Origin: an uncultured Gammaproteobacteria bacterium
GTDB lineage: Bacteria > Pseudomonadota > Gammaproteobacteria > GCA-002705445 > GCA-002716945
DNA: 64,000 nt
Direction: 5' to 3'
Assembly: GCA_902559355.1 (NCBI GenBank)
Contig: CACEHM010000001.1
Location: 17,829 to 81,828 of the forward strand
Position numbers and translations under genes: made by a program. Below are positions 8,927-16,766 of this stretch, in pieces. Each line of letters opens with the position of its first letter. Within the stretch, counting starts at the first letter, position 1. The notes beneath the pieces are model-generated. The model saw nothing but the letters and a program-made list of their open reading frames with translations. It was not told the origin of the DNA and did not search any database.

Positions 8927-10079
8927 AATGTATATTCTCTAGTGTATCAAGAAGTATATCAATATCTTTCTTCGTATGGTCTGAGGTTAAGGTAACTCTT
9001 AATTTATCATGTTTTCTGGGAACAGTCGGGTATCTTATGGCTTGAACCATTATTCCTTCTTTTATAAGCTTATCTCTAATGCTGAGTGTTGAATGAGGAT
9101 CGCCTATCAGATATGTTTTTATTGGACTTTCTGTAAAATTAAATGCCATGTCCTTCTTAAGACTTTGCTTATTAAAATATGATATGTTGCTATGAAGCTT
9201 ATTGTATCTTGTTTTGTTTATTGCAAGAATTTTTAAACTTTTCCTAGTAGCGTCAATAATACATCTTGGAAGCGCAGTTGAGTATATATATGGACGGCCT
9301 TTTTGTACAACCATATCAATAAGGTCTTTATTCCCACAGATAAATGCTCCTAGCGTTCCAACAGCTTTGCCAAAAGTTCCCATGTATGCATCAATATTTG
9401 AGATTTTAATATTGAAAGATGAACATGAGTTTTCTATAGAATTATTTTTTGCTTTGCACTTCGCTATACCAAATCCATGTGCATCATCAACAAATAAAAA
9501 AGATTTATAATTCTTTTTTAACTTATAGTGTTCTTTAATATTTGTTGCGTCACCTGACATGCTGAATACAGATTCGCTAAAAATAATATCTTGCTTTCCA
9601 TTTCGCAAATGTTTTTCTAAATGAGTATTATCAAGATGTTTATATCGATTAATTTTTATTTTATTTATTTTAGAGGATTCAATTATCGAGTTATGAGACT
9701 GTCTATCTTGAACGACATTCATTTCCTGATCAAAAATATTCAAAAGACATAGGTTTGCCATATATCCACTGTTAACCACTAGACAAGATTCTACATTTAA
9801 ATATTCTGCAATTTCTTTTTCAAGATAATGATGTGATTCACTATAACCTGAAATAAGAGGAGAGGATCCAGAGCCTATTCCATGAGTATTAGCTGATTTC
9901 TTTAATTCAGTTATTATAATTCGATTCTTTGACATTCCAAGATAGTCATTGCTAAGGAAGGATGTCACTATTTTATTGCCTAAATTTACTCTAGTACTCT
10001 TCTCAACATTTATAACAGACCTTGTTCTTAAGTAGCCTAGGGAATTTAATTTTTTTATTTGATTTTTGAAAGACGTCAA
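8910..10079 (-). CDS. bioF: 8-amino-7-oxononanoate synthase
   Basis: This 389-residue PLP enzyme condenses pimeloyl-thioester with alanine, the first committed step of the biotin ring pathway. Motifs include SNDYLGMS near residue 43, HGIGSGSSPLISGYS, the DDAHGFG loop with the PLP-contacting Asp and His, and GTFGKAVGTLG with the Schiff-base lysine. It starts with TTG two bases after the bioB stop, so it relies on coupling with bioB. The other biotin gene bioD is about 30 kb away at 41490, and no bioA, bioC or bioH is evident next to it. A CAI-1 synthase-like role is possible for this fold but the bioB neighbour favours BioF. Confidence 0.9.
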   Translation of the reverse strand: MTSFKNQIKKLNSLGYLRTRSVINVEKSTRVNLGNKIVTSFLSNDYLGMSKNRIIITELKKSANTHGIGSGSSPLISGYSESHHYLEKEIAEYLNVESCLVVNSGYMANLCLLNIFDQEMNVVQDRQSHNSIIESSKINKIKINRYKHLDNTHLEKHLRNGKQDIIFSESVFSMSGDATNIKEHYKLKKNYKSFLFVDDAHGFGIAKCKAKNNSIENSCSSFNIKISNIDAYMGTFGKAVGTLGAFICGNKDLIDMVVQKGRPYIYSTALPRCIIDATRKSLKILAINKTRYNKLHSNISYFNKQSLKKDMAFNFTESPIKTYLIGDPHSTLSIRDKLIKEGIMVQAIRYPTVPRKHDKLRVTLTSDHTKKDIDILLDTLENIHCEKSK

Positions 10080-10081
10080 GA

Positions 10082-11026
10082 TTATAGAGTTTTAATGCTA
10101 AGTTTATCCATCAGAACTTTGTCATGATTAATAGAGGAATTTTTTGTTGTAAGTAGCTCATCACCATAAAATATGGAATTTGCCCCAGCAAAGAAACATA
10201 ATGCTTGCATCTCATCATTCATACTATCTCTTCCTGCAGATAATCTCACAAAAGTCTTTGGCATAGTAATTCTTGAAATAGCTATAACTCTTATGAAATC
10301 GAAGTTGTCAACATTTTCATTTTCTGAGTATGGCGTCCCATCAATCTTTACTAGTTTGTTCATCGGAACTGACTCTGGTTGTTCTTCCATATTACAAAGC
10401 ACTTCAATAAGTTTTAGTCGGTCTATATTTTCTTCGCCAAGACCTAATATGCCACCAGTGCATACTTTTATACCTGCATCTCTGACATAACTTAATGTAT
10501 TGAGTCTATCTTGATAAGTTCTTGTGGATACAACTTTGCTGTAATACTCTTCCGAACTATCTAAATTATGATTATAATAATCCAATCCACATTCTTTGAG
10601 AGAATCTGCTTGCTCTTTTTTTAACATACCTAGTGTTAAGCAGGTCTCTAGGTTAAGATTCTTTACAGCCTTGACCATATCTTTAATCTTTTCTAGGTTA
10701 CTATCGTTTAGATTTCTCCATGCAGCACCCATACAAAACCTAGATGCACCAGAGTCTTTTGCAGCTTTCGCCTGATCAATGACATCTTCAACAGAAAGCA
10801 GTTTTTCAATTTCTACATCAGTATTGTATTTGATACTTTGTGAACAATATTTACAATCTTCAGGGCAGCCACCAGTCTTGATAGACATTAATGTCGAGAC
10901 TTGAATTTTATTAGGATCATGATGCTCTCTATGAATAGAATGAGCTTTAAAAATAAGATCATTAAAAGGTAGACGATATAGATTTTCTAAATCATCAAGT
11001 TTCCATTTTTTAGTATTTTTATTCAT
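10082..11026 (-). CDS. bioB: Biotin synthase (radical SAM)
   Basis: This 314-residue radical SAM enzyme inserts sulfur into dethiobiotin. The SAM-binding 4Fe-4S cysteines are C54, C58 and C61 in GGCPEDCKYCSQ. Cysteines for the 2Fe-2S sulfur source are present further on (CMGAAW, TCLTLG, CTGGILGLGE), as is YYNHNLDSS. The length is slightly below E. coli BioB (346) but nothing essential is missing. It sits between ubiA (8-base overlap) and bioF. Confidence 0.96.
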   Translation of the reverse strand: MNKNTKKWKLDDLENLYRLPFNDLIFKAHSIHREHHDPNKIQVSTLMSIKTGGCPEDCKYCSQSIKYNTDVEIEKLLSVEDVIDQAKAAKDSGASRFCMGAAWRNLNDSNLEKIKDMVKAVKNLNLETCLTLGMLKKEQADSLKECGLDYYNHNLDSSEEYYSKVVSTRTYQDRLNTLSYVRDAGIKVCTGGILGLGEENIDRLKLIEVLCNMEEQPESVPMNKLVKIDGTPYSENENVDNFDFIRVIAISRITMPKTFVRLSAGRDSMNDEMQALCFFAGANSIFYGDELLTTKNSSINHDKVLMDKLSIKTL

Positions 11027-11876
11027 AAAGGTAGCTTAATAGTAGTCCAAAAAAGATTATTAATCCAAAGTAATTATTATTTTCAAAAGCTGATATACAT
11101 TGATATGGTTTTCGACTAGATACTAAAATTTTTTGATAGATGCATATTAGTGTAGCTAAAAATAATGCTACATAGAAAATTAAATTCAAATTGTTTATCA
11201 AGCCGACAATTATTAATAAAGTTATAGTTAATATTTGTAGCCAATAAGGTGCATGAATATCGTTATTTCCAAACAAAATTGCTGACGATTTATTTCCTAT
11301 TTTTATATCATCCTGCTTATCTGCTATCGCATAGTAAGTATCATAAGATATCGCCCATGAAATTGTGGCCAGATAAAGCAGTATGCATGAAGTATCAACT
11401 TCTCCAATTTGGACTATGTAAACCATTGGTATGCTTGATCCAAAAGCTACGCCTAGAATTAACTGAGGAATTTTAATCACTCTTTTTGAGATGGGGTAAA
11501 TAACAAGTAGACAGAATGAAATTAAGGCATAGATAAGAATATCAGCGCCAATCATTAGCAGAAGTAAGATACATAATGATATAAGAGCTATAAAAATAAG
11601 CGTAGCCTCATTTGAGCTAACTTTGCCAGAGACTAACATTCTATCTTTAGTTCTTTCTACTTTAGAATCAATATCTCTATCAAAGTAATCATTAATGACA
11701 CAACCAGCGGACCGTGTGAGCACAGCGCCTATCATAAATAGTAATAAGTAAAATATATTTGGTTGTCCATTCGTAGATACCCAAAAAGCCCAAAGCATAG
11801 GCCACATAAGTAGATAAATGCCTATAGGCTTGTTCAATCGCATTAATAGAAAATAGTTATTCATTCGATCAAACAT
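11019..11876 (-). CDS. ubiA: 4-hydroxybenzoate polyprenyltransferase
   Basis: This 285-residue integral membrane prenyltransferase attaches the polyprenyl tail to 4-hydroxybenzoate in ubiquinone synthesis. Both Asp-rich motifs are seen: NDYFDRDID with the following R-T-K-D-R near residue 67, and YAIADKQDDIKIG near 185. The intervening sequence gives the expected set of hydrophobic helices. With ubiH (55939) and coq7 (49071) it marks an aerobic ubiquinone pathway; no ubiC is seen next to it. It lies 3 bases downstream of the Fae-like gene and overlaps bioB. Confidence 0.94.
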   Translation of the reverse strand: MFDRMNNYFLLMRLNKPIGIYLLMWPMLWAFWVSTNGQPNIFYLLLFMIGAVLTRSAGCVINDYFDRDIDSKVERTKDRMLVSGKVSSNEATLIFIALISLCILLLLMIGADILIYALISFCLLVIYPISKRVIKIPQLILGVAFGSSIPMVYIVQIGEVDTSCILLYLATISWAISYDTYYAIADKQDDIKIGNKSSAILFGNNDIHAPYWLQILTITLLIIVGLINNLNLIFYVALFLATLICIYQKILVSSRKPYQCISAFENNNYFGLIIFFGLLLSYLYE

Positions 11877-11879
11877 TAT

Positions 11880-12428
11880 TTATATTTTACCATCTAGGCC
11901 CATTTGATAATATTTATGAATAAGATTATCTTGATTTTCTAATAACCAATCTATCGACGGTTCGTTATTCATAGCTTTTTTAATAGCTTGATGTGTCGCT
12001 TTTCTATGAATATCAAAAAGAATTTTATGATCTAAATTATCATCTTTACTTACACTCGGATTAAGCCAGACCGATACAATAATTCCAAGATCATTTGCTT
12101 TATTTTTGTCTATAGTGCCGTCTCTTACAGAATCTAAAACTCCATTTGCTATAGCGCCTTGAACCGTACCCATTAGAATATTAGTATATCTAGTATTATC
12201 AACTGAAACTTTACTGACCATAAGCGTTGCAGGTTTAACCATAATATCTGTATTCATAATTGCTAAGACTTTCGAATGTCCTTTGGCTTGGTCACCTAAT
12301 AGATTTGCAAAGGCAGTACCGAAAGGCCCGTCAAGCTCACCTATAATTACTTCAGGCTCAGCAGCTGTGCCGGCAGGACCACCAGCGACTAGTGATTCAC
12401 CAACACGCATTGTCATTTTTTCACTCAT
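11880..12428 (-). CDS. Formaldehyde-activating enzyme (Fae)-like protein, catalytic His replaced
   Basis: This 182-residue protein belongs to the Fae family (5,6,7,8-tetrahydromethanopterin hydro-lyase). Similarity is clear in RVGESLV (8-14), VIIG (27-30) followed nine residues later by FANLL, MVKPATLMVSKV (63-74), the AIANGVLDSVRDGTI segment (92-106) and the ANDLGIIVSVW strand. In true Fae the start of the first of these cores reads A-H-[IL]-D-x-IIG and that His is held to be the general acid for condensing formaldehyde with tetrahydromethanopterin. Here the matching residues are A23-E24-P25-E26, so the His is absent. It may therefore be a Fae paralogue of unknown substrate rather than a proven formaldehyde enzyme. 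A strong ribosome site precedes the ATG, and ubiA follows closely. Confidence 0.85.
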   Translation of the reverse strand: MSEKMTMRVGESLVAGGPAGTAAEPEVIIGELDGPFGTAFANLLGDQAKGHSKVLAIMNTDIMVKPATLMVSKVSVDNTRYTNILMGTVQGAIANGVLDSVRDGTIDKNKANDLGIIVSVWLNPSVSKDDNLDHKILFDIHRKATHQAIKKAMNNEPSIDWLLENQDNLIHKYYQMGLDGKI

Positions 12429-12433
12429 TTCTA

Positions 12434-12438
12434 CTCCT
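12434..12438 (-). promoter_or_regulatory. Strong Shine-Dalgarno site of the Fae-like gene
   Basis: On the minus strand the sequence AGGAG ends five bases before the ATG at 12428. Most genes in this window have weak or no such sequence, so this fits a well-expressed protein. Expression level itself is inferred. Confidence 0.7.
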
Positions 12439-12492
12439 ATTTTAATTTTTTGACTATGATATAGTTTTTAAGTAATTATTTAAACAATCATT

Positions 12493-13020
12493 ATGATTAG
12501 AAAATTTAAAGATTTTACCCCGAGCATAGGAAAGCGAGTATTTGTTGATGAGCAAGCTACAGTTATTGGTGATGTTTCTCTTGGAGATGATGTAAGTGTT
12601 TGGCCTCAGTCAGTGATTAGGGGAGATATAAACCCAATTACTATAGGAGAAAGAACCAATATTCAAGATGGCAGTATTGTACATGTCACTCATAAAAGTC
12701 AATATTCAGAGGGTTATCAATGCCATATTGGGGCAGATGTAACAATAGGACATGGATGTATAATACACGCCTGCACTATAGAGGACATGGCCCTAGTCGG
12801 AATGGGCAGTGTTATTCTTGATGGTACGATAATATCAAAAAAAGTTATAATAGGAGCAAAGTCACTTGTACCCTCTGGCAAGACATTGGAGTCGGGTTAT
12901 TTATATATGGGTTCACCATGTAAGAAGATTAGACCTTTGAATGATGCTGAGCTCGAGTTTCTAAAATATTCAGCGACTCATTATGTGAATACTAAAGATG
13001 ATTTCCTAAGTGAGCCTTAA
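12493..13020 (+). CDS. Gamma-class carbonic anhydrase-like hexapeptide-repeat protein (YrdA/PaaY family)
   Basis: This 175-residue protein is a left-handed beta-helix of hexapeptide repeats. Zinc-ligand-type histidines sit in IVHVTHKS near residue 58-66 and in IGHGCIIH near 79-87, the three-His arrangement of gamma-carbonic anhydrases. The family includes YrdA, PaaY and CaiE; some members hydrate carbon dioxide, others have no shown activity. Its location by aroE is like the E. coli yrdA neighbourhood. The gene diverges from the Fae-like gene across 64 bases, and its end overlaps the oppositely directed aroE by 15 bases. Confidence 0.85.
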   Translation: MIRKFKDFTPSIGKRVFVDEQATVIGDVSLGDDVSVWPQSVIRGDINPITIGERTNIQDGSIVHVTHKSQYSEGYQCHIGADVTIGHGCIIHACTIEDMALVGMGSVILDGTIISKKVIIGAKSLVPSGKTLESGYLYMGSPCKKIRPLNDAELEFLKYSATHYVNTKDDFLSEP

Positions 13021-13812
13021 TTGTTCTTCTAGACTGTTTACATCAGGTATTTTATTATTCCAAATTGTGAAAGAATGCTTTGCTTGCTCTATTAACATCC
13101 CAAGACCATCATAACAAATTTCAATACCATTTCTAATTGACCATTCTTGAAATGTTGTTTGTTGTTTACTGTAAAATAAGTCATAACATGTTGTAGATGG
13201 TTTAATAAAGTTATTTGGAAAAGTTACTTTATCCGCAGACATACTTATCGGTGTGGTATTTATAACCAAATCGTAAACGGAACCAGCTTTGTGAATTTGA
13301 AGATTATTGTTACTAAAATAATCAACTAATTTATCAGCCTTACTTATAGTTCGATTTAGAATAGATATTTTTGATTCGATAGATTCTCGCAGTAGAGAAT
13401 TTGCAATACTCATGGCGGAACCTCCAGCTCCTAAAATTAATATTGTTGAGTTATTTATGCATACATTTTTTTTTATTAAGTCATCTATAAAGCCTTGGCC
13501 ATCAGTATTGTATCCTTTTATTTTACCTAACTCACTTTTTAGAGTGTTCACACTGCCACACTGACTTGCCGTCTCATCTAATGTGTCACATAAATTATAT
13601 GCATCTACTTTAAAAGGGACGGTTATATTTAAACCAGAGCCACCATCTCTAAAGAAATCATTTACAGTCTCCTTAAGATTTTCTTTAGATGATAAAATCT
13701 TTTTATAACTATAGTTTTTGAAATCAAATTGTGCAGCAAAAAAATTATGAATCTGAGGTGACATGCTATGAGCTATCGGTTTACCTATAACAGCAAAATC
13801 TAGTTTAGCCAT
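13006..13812 (-). CDS. aroE: Shikimate dehydrogenase
   Basis: This 268-residue NADP-linked enzyme reduces 3-dehydroshikimate in the aromatic pathway. Shikimate-binding IGKPIAHSMSPQIHN lies near residues 8-22, catalytic lysine in NITVPFK near 65, GYNTDGQGF near 100, and the dinucleotide loop LGAGGSAMS near 125. Length agrees with E. coli AroE (272). It overlaps hemB upstream by 13 bases. It supplies chorismate for the trp genes at 44-48 kb and for ubiquinone. Confidence 0.95.
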   Translation of the reverse strand: MAKLDFAVIGKPIAHSMSPQIHNFFAAQFDFKNYSYKKILSSKENLKETVNDFFRDGGSGLNITVPFKVDAYNLCDTLDETASQCGSVNTLKSELGKIKGYNTDGQGFIDDLIKKNVCINNSTILILGAGGSAMSIANSLLRESIESKISILNRTISKADKLVDYFSNNNLQIHKAGSVYDLVINTTPISMSADKVTFPNNFIKPSTTCYDLFYSKQQTTFQEWSIRNGIEICYDGLGMLIEQAKHSFTIWNNKIPDVNSLEEQLRLT

Positions 13813-14816
13813 TGTGCAACTTCTTTTGCGTAATATGTAATGATTGACGATGCTCCAGATCTTTTAATACAAGTAAGACTCTCAATGACTATCAATTTCT
13901 CATCTATTGATTTATTTTTAGCAGCAGATTTTATCATTAAGTACTCACCACTAACATGATACGCAAATACTGGAATTTTAAATGTTTTCTTTATTAGTGA
14001 AATAATGTCCAAATATGGCAACGCGGGCTTAACCATTACTAGGTCAGCTCCTTCTCTAAGATCTAAGTCGACCTCTCTGATAGCTTCAGATTTATTTGAA
14101 AAATCCATTTGATATGTTTTTTTATCTGCTTTTCCTAAAGCTGATATTGAACCTACTGCATCTCTAAAGGGTCCATAGTAACTTGATGCATATTTAGCAG
14201 AGTAAGAAAGTATTTTTGTATTATAGAAATTTTCTTTTTCAAGTCCTTTTCTTATAATTTTTATTCTTCCATCCATCATATCTGATGGAGCAACTATATC
14301 AGAGCCAGCTTCAGCATGACTTAATGCTTGTTTTAACAAAACATCGTTTGTAATGTCATTTATGATGTAACCAGTAGAGTCAATAATTCCATCTTGCCCA
14401 TGAGAGGTATATGGATCTAGAGCAACATCACTAATAACAATAAAGTTAGGAAATTTATTTTTTATCTTTCTAATGCACCTTTGTATGAGACCATCATTAT
14501 TAAAAGCTTCGTTAGCGCTTTCTGATTTATTATTTTTTGATATATTTGGAAATAATGCTACAGCTATGATACCTAAACTTTTTAACTTTTTTACCTCTCT
14601 TAGTAGGTTATCTTCAGAATATCTATATATCCCGGGTAGTGAGGATATCTTTTCAGTTTTATTTTTTCCTTCGGTAACAAAGATAGGTTGTACTAAGTTA
14701 TCTACTGTGAGTTTTGTTTCACTTATTAACTTTCTAATGCCACTATTGTTTCTTAGTCTTCTCATTCTTAAAGACGGGTAAGTTTGTTTAGATAACTTTT
14801 TCATTTGCCTTTTCAT
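13800..14816 (-). CDS. hemB: Delta-aminolevulinic acid dehydratase (porphobilinogen synthase)
   Basis: This 338-residue enzyme condenses two 5-aminolevulinate molecules in heme synthesis. The two active-site lysines lie in LSYSAKYASSYYGPF and LVMVKPALPYLD. The metal region reads DVALDPYTSHGQDG, where Asp and Ala replace the zinc cysteines, so this is the magnesium-type enzyme of Pseudomonas. An in-frame ATG four codons downstream (14804) is a possible alternative start. It diverges from the thioesterase gene and overlaps aroE by 13 bases; hemF and hemL are also in the window. Confidence 0.96.
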   Translation of the reverse strand: MKRQMKKLSKQTYPSLRMRRLRNNSGIRKLISETKLTVDNLVQPIFVTEGKNKTEKISSLPGIYRYSEDNLLREVKKLKSLGIIAVALFPNISKNNKSESANEAFNNDGLIQRCIRKIKNKFPNFIVISDVALDPYTSHGQDGIIDSTGYIINDITNDVLLKQALSHAEAGSDIVAPSDMMDGRIKIIRKGLEKENFYNTKILSYSAKYASSYYGPFRDAVGSISALGKADKKTYQMDFSNKSEAIREVDLDLREGADLVMVKPALPYLDIISLIKKTFKIPVFAYHVSGEYLMIKSAAKNKSIDEKLIVIESLTCIKRSGASSIITYYAKEVAQWLN

Positions 14817-14870
14817 TTTAAGAGAAGATGATATATTAATCTATCAAGTTTTAACATATGAGGTATATAG

Positions 14871-15347
14871 ATGAGAATTTGGCATGAAAACTATACGCTC
14901 GAGCATGTAATTGCTCTAAGAGATAACAATCTTAATAGACATCTAGGTATAAAATTTACTGAAATCAGCAATAACTCGATAACAGCTACCATGCCAGTTG
15001 AGGATTTTACTAGACAATCTAGAGGTGTTTTGCATGGTGGAGCATCGTGCGTACTTGCAGAAGCTCTTGGAAGTATTGCATCAAACCTATGCTTAGACAT
15101 GAAAAAACAAAAAGCTGTAGGTTTAGAAATAAATGCAAATCATATAAGGCCTGTAAAATCTGGATTAGTTACCGGAATTACTAAAGCAGTTGCCCTAGGC
15201 AAATCTGTTCATGTATGGAACATTGAAATATTCAATGAAGCGGGCAAGATGAACTGTGTATCAAGATTAACAACCGCAATCGTAGATCTTAAAGAAGAAG
15301 AAAAAGAAAAGAATGTTAAACTGTTGGATAGCTTATTGTCTAGCTAA
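14871..15347 (+). CDS. PaaI/YdiI-type hotdog thioesterase
   Basis: This 158-residue single-domain hotdog protein has the family core HGGASCVLAEALGSIAS near residue 58 with the catalytic acidic residue (E66-type position), and the start NNLNRHLGIKF. Relatives are YdiI/MenI and EntH, which hydrolyse aromatic or acyl-CoA thioesters. The substrate cannot be deduced; no menaquinone or enterobactin genes are beside it. It lies alone between hemB (divergent) and hemF (convergent, 15-base overlap). Confidence 0.82.
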   Translation: MRIWHENYTLEHVIALRDNNLNRHLGIKFTEISNNSITATMPVEDFTRQSRGVLHGGASCVLAEALGSIASNLCLDMKKQKAVGLEINANHIRPVKSGLVTGITKAVALGKSVHVWNIEIFNEAGKMNCVSRLTTAIVDLKEEEKEKNVKLLDSLLSS

Positions 15348-16217
15348 GGCAAACATTTTTAATAGTTTTTTTTCATATACCTCGAAATCATAATCTTTGG
15401 ACCAAGATACCTTTGGGGGCATAGACATTAATATTGATTCTGTTCTACCACCGGACTGTAACCCAAATAAGGTTCCTCTGTCATACAATAAATTAAATTC
15501 TACATATCTTCCTCTTCTGTACAGCTGAAACGCCCTTTCTTTTTTTGTATATTTAAGATTCTTTTTTTTGTTAAACAGTTTTGAGTAGGACTGAATAAAA
15601 GTAGCGGCACAATCCAAAGTAAAACTTTTGCAAACATCATAGTCAAGGTTATTAAGCTGATCAAAAAAGATGCCGCCTACGCCACGGGGTTCATTACGAT
15701 GTGGCAAGAAAAAGTATTTATTACAATTATTATTATATTTTTTATAAAAGCCTTTATTATATTTATTACAAAGAGTTTCTGCAGAATTCTTCCAGAATAA
15801 CATGTCGCTTTTACTGATAAAGTATGGGGTCAGATCAAAACCACCACCGAACCACCAAATGGTTTTTTTACCAACAACTGCCTCAAAAAACCTAATATTT
15901 AAATGTGCACATGGAGCTTTAGGATTCCAGGGATGTACGATAACAGAGACACCAGTTGCATTAAATTTCTTTAACCCTTTCATACCTGTTTTTTCTAAAG
16001 CACTAGATGGTAGTTTTTCCCCTATAATGCTAGAAAAGTTAACAGCCGCTTTTTCTATATTTCTATTACCAGATATTTCACAACTTATGCCACCACCACC
16101 TTGACCATGTTTCCATTTAGTAATATTTTTTTTTGAAGAACTATCAAGCTGCTGTATCTCATCAATAATAATTTGTTGTACCTTTGAAAAGGATTTATAT
16201 ATATCTTTTGTTTTCAT
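15333..16217 (-). CDS. hemF: Oxygen-dependent coproporphyrinogen III oxidase
   Basis: This 294-residue enzyme oxidatively decarboxylates coproporphyrinogen III, which requires molecular oxygen and so indicates aerobic growth. Diagnostic segments are GGGISCEISG, NATGVSVIVHPWNPKAPCAH near residue 90, WWFGGGFDLTPYF, HRNEPRGVGGIFFD, and YVEFNLLYDRGTLFGLQSGGR split over the C-terminal third. Length agrees with E. coli HemF (299). It follows tsaC by 3 bases, as an operon topA-tsaC-hemF on the minus strand. Confidence 0.96.
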   Translation of the reverse strand: MKTKDIYKSFSKVQQIIIDEIQQLDSSSKKNITKWKHGQGGGGISCEISGNRNIEKAAVNFSSIIGEKLPSSALEKTGMKGLKKFNATGVSVIVHPWNPKAPCAHLNIRFFEAVVGKKTIWWFGGGFDLTPYFISKSDMLFWKNSAETLCNKYNKGFYKKYNNNCNKYFFLPHRNEPRGVGGIFFDQLNNLDYDVCKSFTLDCAATFIQSYSKLFNKKKNLKYTKKERAFQLYRRGRYVEFNLLYDRGTLFGLQSGGRTESILMSMPPKVSWSKDYDFEVYEKKLLKMFALARQ

Positions 16218-16220
16218 TTA

Positions 16221-16766
16221 TTAGCGTCTTAAAATTTCATTTGTCATAATATCTCTAATCATAGAAGGCTTTTTCTCATTACCTAATTTTCCTTTTACAA
16301 TACAGTCTATTTTTCCATCAAATAATTTCTCTATAGTAGTTATATCATTTATATATTGTTCATTCGAATAATTAGCACTCGTTGAGATAATTGGTCCATT
16401 TAAATTTTCACATAGTTCATCTATTACAGGATGACTCGTAATTCTTATAGCTATGCTTTTATTAGTCTCAAGCCATGGCGGACAATCTTTATTTATTGGT
16501 ACAACCCATGTTGTAAAGCTTCCATCAGTTAATGTTTTATTTTTAAATAAACTTTCATCTATAATCTTTTTTAAATAATTTATATCTGAGGCAAGAATGA
16601 TAAAGTTTTTAGTTAAATTTCTACCTTTAACATCAAAGATATCTTCTACACTTGATTTATTGAATGGATCGCATCCGATTCCATATATCCCTTCAGTTGG
16701 GTAAATGACATTTCCACCATTTTTAATTATCTCTGAGGCAGCAGAAGGGTCAAGTTTTGGTATCAT
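16221..16766 (-). CDS. tsaC: Threonylcarbamoyl-AMP synthase TsaC (YrdC)
   Basis: This 181-residue YrdC-domain protein makes threonylcarbamoyl-AMP, the first intermediate for the t6A modification at position 37 of ANN-decoding tRNAs. Motifs YPTEGIYGIGCDP near residue 22, a KGR segment, and ISTSANYSNEQY near 140 are characteristic, and the short single-domain length separates it from the longer Sua5. The ATG overlaps the topA stop by 4 bases. The yrdC gene near aroE and topA is usual in gammaproteobacteria. Confidence 0.93.
   Translation of the reverse strand: MIPKLDPSAASEIIKNGGNVIYPTEGIYGIGCDPFNKSSVEDIFDVKGRNLTKNFIILASDINYLKKIIDESLFKNKTLTDGSFTTWVVPINKDCPPWLETNKSIAIRITSHPVIDELCENLNGPIISTSANYSNEQYINDITTIEKLFDGKIDCIVKGKLGNEKKPSMIRDIMTNEILRR

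Noticed and set aside
12450..12478. TTGACT followed by an AT-rich stretch as a promoter of the carbonic-anhydrase-like gene
   Set aside because: The -35 is good but no -10 with more than two or three matches lies at the right distance; TATAGT at 12460 is too close. Not listed as a feature.
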